Positions 18,577 to 20,866 of a DNA stretch of 20,866 nt are shown one piece after another. The stretch is taken from positions 17,501 through 38,366 of the forward strand of contig LUCW03001783.1 of assembly GCA_001586965.3 (NCBI GenBank), read 5' to 3'. Each line of letters opens with the position of its first letter. Within the stretch, counting starts at the first letter, position 1. Source of the stretch: Sphaeroforma sirkka. Lineage: Eukaryota; Opisthokonta; Ichthyosporea; Ichthyophonida. The notes beneath the pieces were generated by a model, which was not told the DNA's origin, did not search any database, and saw only the letters and a list, made by a program, of their open reading frames with translations. A program made the translations under genes and the position numbers.

Positions 18577-18788
18577 CCCGATGTATACGTCTCGAGCGAC
18601 CCGTCGTGTTTGAATTCTTGAAGTTACTGTTCATCTGTGTCAGCATATAGGAGTTTGGCAAGTACAATATAAGACTGTACTTGTGTCGGAGAAAAACTGC
18701 CAATGGCAGAAACCGTGTAAACCATTAACCCGATGTTTCAAAACAAAGCCCAAGGAGTTGTTTGTTTGATTTTTCTGTTTTATACTCC
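18577..18788. other. Spacer between the two repeat clusters
   Basis: No gene seen. It contains CTCGAGCGACCC near 18592, which may be a lone degenerate repeat end, and imperfect inverted repeats AAGTACAATATAAGACTGTACTT (split ends AAGTACA/TGTACTT) at about 18659-18681 and CTGCCAATGGCAG at 18697-18709. Confidence 0.4.
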
Positions 18789-18884
18789 GAAGCTAGAGCG
18801 GCTCATTTTCCCTCGCGAGCTTGAGCCGCTGACGATTTTCCCTCGCGAGCTCGAGGGCTAACCGTTTATTCTCGCGAGCTCGAG
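18789..18884 (+). repeat. 28-30 bp tandem repeat, 3.3 copies, with CTCGCGAG/GAGCTC palindromes
   Basis: The units are 18789-18816, 18817-18846 and 18847-18875, plus a partial copy. Each starts GAGCT(T/C)GAG or GAAGCTAGAG and ends TTTTCCCTCGC or TTATTCTCGC. At the last two unit junctions the sequence reads CTCGCGAGCTCGAG, which contains three overlapping palindromes: CTCGCGAG, GAGCTC and CTCGAG. The repeat is far more GC-rich than its surroundings. Confidence 0.85.
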
Positions 18885-19861
<977 letters not shown>

Positions 19862-20159
19862 CATATAATAACAATATGTATATATATATGTGTATATACA
19901 TACATATGCATACATGCGTAATCCATATATACCTATGTATACCCATTCCCCACAATACATATGTGCAAAAGAAGAAAAATAAATGTAATCTCAATAACAC
20001 AATGGAAACGAACTGTATATAAATTACATACACGTGTATGTAAAACCTATATATATATGTGCACATGTTCAGGGACGCATACAACCTGCATGCGTTTTAT
20101 ATAAATTTATATCTACATAACTATATAAACCTATATTTACACATTGATGATAAATACAT

Positions 20160-20249
20160 ACATATACCTATAAAATATAAATATGTTTGGTTTATTTATG
20201 TATATACATATTTATATATGTATTTATATAAATATAAATATACATATAC

Positions 20250-20333
<84 letters not shown>

Positions 20334-20541
20334 ATGAACATGTATACTTGTATATCCATCTGTGCACATACACCACTTCTGCATATATGTATACTACACA
20401 CGTACATGAAAAATACTTACAATATAACTACGCATTGGTAATTAAGTATATATATGTATATACATATATAAAAATGCTGACATCTATATTACAACTATAT
20501 ACATACCTATATATAACAAATATATATATATATATATATAT
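20160..20541. repeat. TA/TATG-rich microsatellite cluster
   Basis: Imperfect ATAT/ATAC/AAAT sequence leads into (TA)n at about 20258-20318, then (TG)n at about 20318-20333. Mixed TATG/TACA sequence follows, and a last (TA)n lies at about 20519-20541. The TA-then-TG order on + repeats that of the tracts at 146-191 and 1229-1280. Confidence 0.85.
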
Positions 20542-20866
20542 GTAGAAATACGGCCTCCGGTCAGCCTAAAATATCAAGATCAATTGAGACAATACATTGG
20601 TTTTATTTGTATTTTAAATAATTTAGTACAAGCTCTTTTTTCCAATATTTCCAAAGTGTTCTAAATTCACTTTGATGGCTCCAATAGCCTGAGTATTTGG
20701 TATGACTCATCTACTTGGACCTATTTGAGACATTAGTAAATGTAGGATATTATAAACTAAATTTTATAATCTCCGAACTACTACTTATAGATTTTGGTCC
20801 TCCCGCCAATCTCCAAAATCCAATAAGTCTTTTTTCTTTTGTTCTTTTTTGTTAACTTTTATATCA
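20542..20866. other. No feature seen
   Basis: AT-rich, with T-rich runs at the right edge. No open frame, tRNA or repeat was recognised. Confidence 0.5.

Noticed and set aside
18496-18884. CRISPR-like array
   Set aside because: The units are contiguous tandem repeats without unique spacers, in a eukaryotic sequence.

Overview
This is a eukaryotic nuclear window. The evidence is a multi-exon gene with GT...AG introns, a tRNA gene with a short anticodon-loop intron and a Pol III T-run terminator, long (TA)n/(TG)n microsatellites, and decayed LTR retrotransposons and DNA transposons. Coding density is very low. It looks like a repeat-rich unicellular eukaryote or simple animal relative; the species cannot be told from the sequence.

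Layout from left to right. 1-2571: the 3' part of an IMPACT (UPF0029/YIH1-type) gene on +, four recognisable exons, with ordered TA-TG-GGGT microsatellites in two introns. 2572-7161: no gene I can support; it holds two tRNA-Tyr-derived relics (5407, 6156) and a hairpin (5043). 7166-7497: a solo LTR with a 4-bp target duplication. 7930-8301: a 185-bp tandem duplication carrying an exon-like segment. 9061-10275: a broken THAP plus DDE_Tnp_4 (Harbinger/ISL2EU-like) transposase on +. 10451-11191: a Rad2/XPG-family nuclease pseudogene on -, one frame with point stops and lost active-site acids. 11273-14857: a Ty3/gypsy-like deletion derivative on - (LTR, gag, protease, first part of RT, LTR), whose LTR-plus-leader unit is present twice. 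15307-15730: an unidentified - strand reading frame. 16119-16562: a Ty1/copia-type gag relic with a zinc knuckle on +. 16798-16881: an apparently intact tRNA-Tyr(GTA) with an 11-nt intron. 17650-18202: an unidentified - strand reading frame. 18496-18884: two clusters of short GAGCT-rich tandem repeats. 19614-20541: very long (TA)n tracts.

Only two features look functional: the IMPACT gene, a regulator of the GCN2 stress kinase through GCN1, and tRNA-Tyr. The rest is a graveyard of mobile elements. Most worth a second look are the XPG nuclease relic lying tail-to-tail with the THAP-DDE transposase relic, the mosaic identity of the two LTR-leader copies (0 differences in 176 bp, then 20 in 290 bp), the duplicated exon-like unit, and the palindromic CTCGCGAGCTCGAG repeats. 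No homology search was possible; family calls rest on motif recognition.
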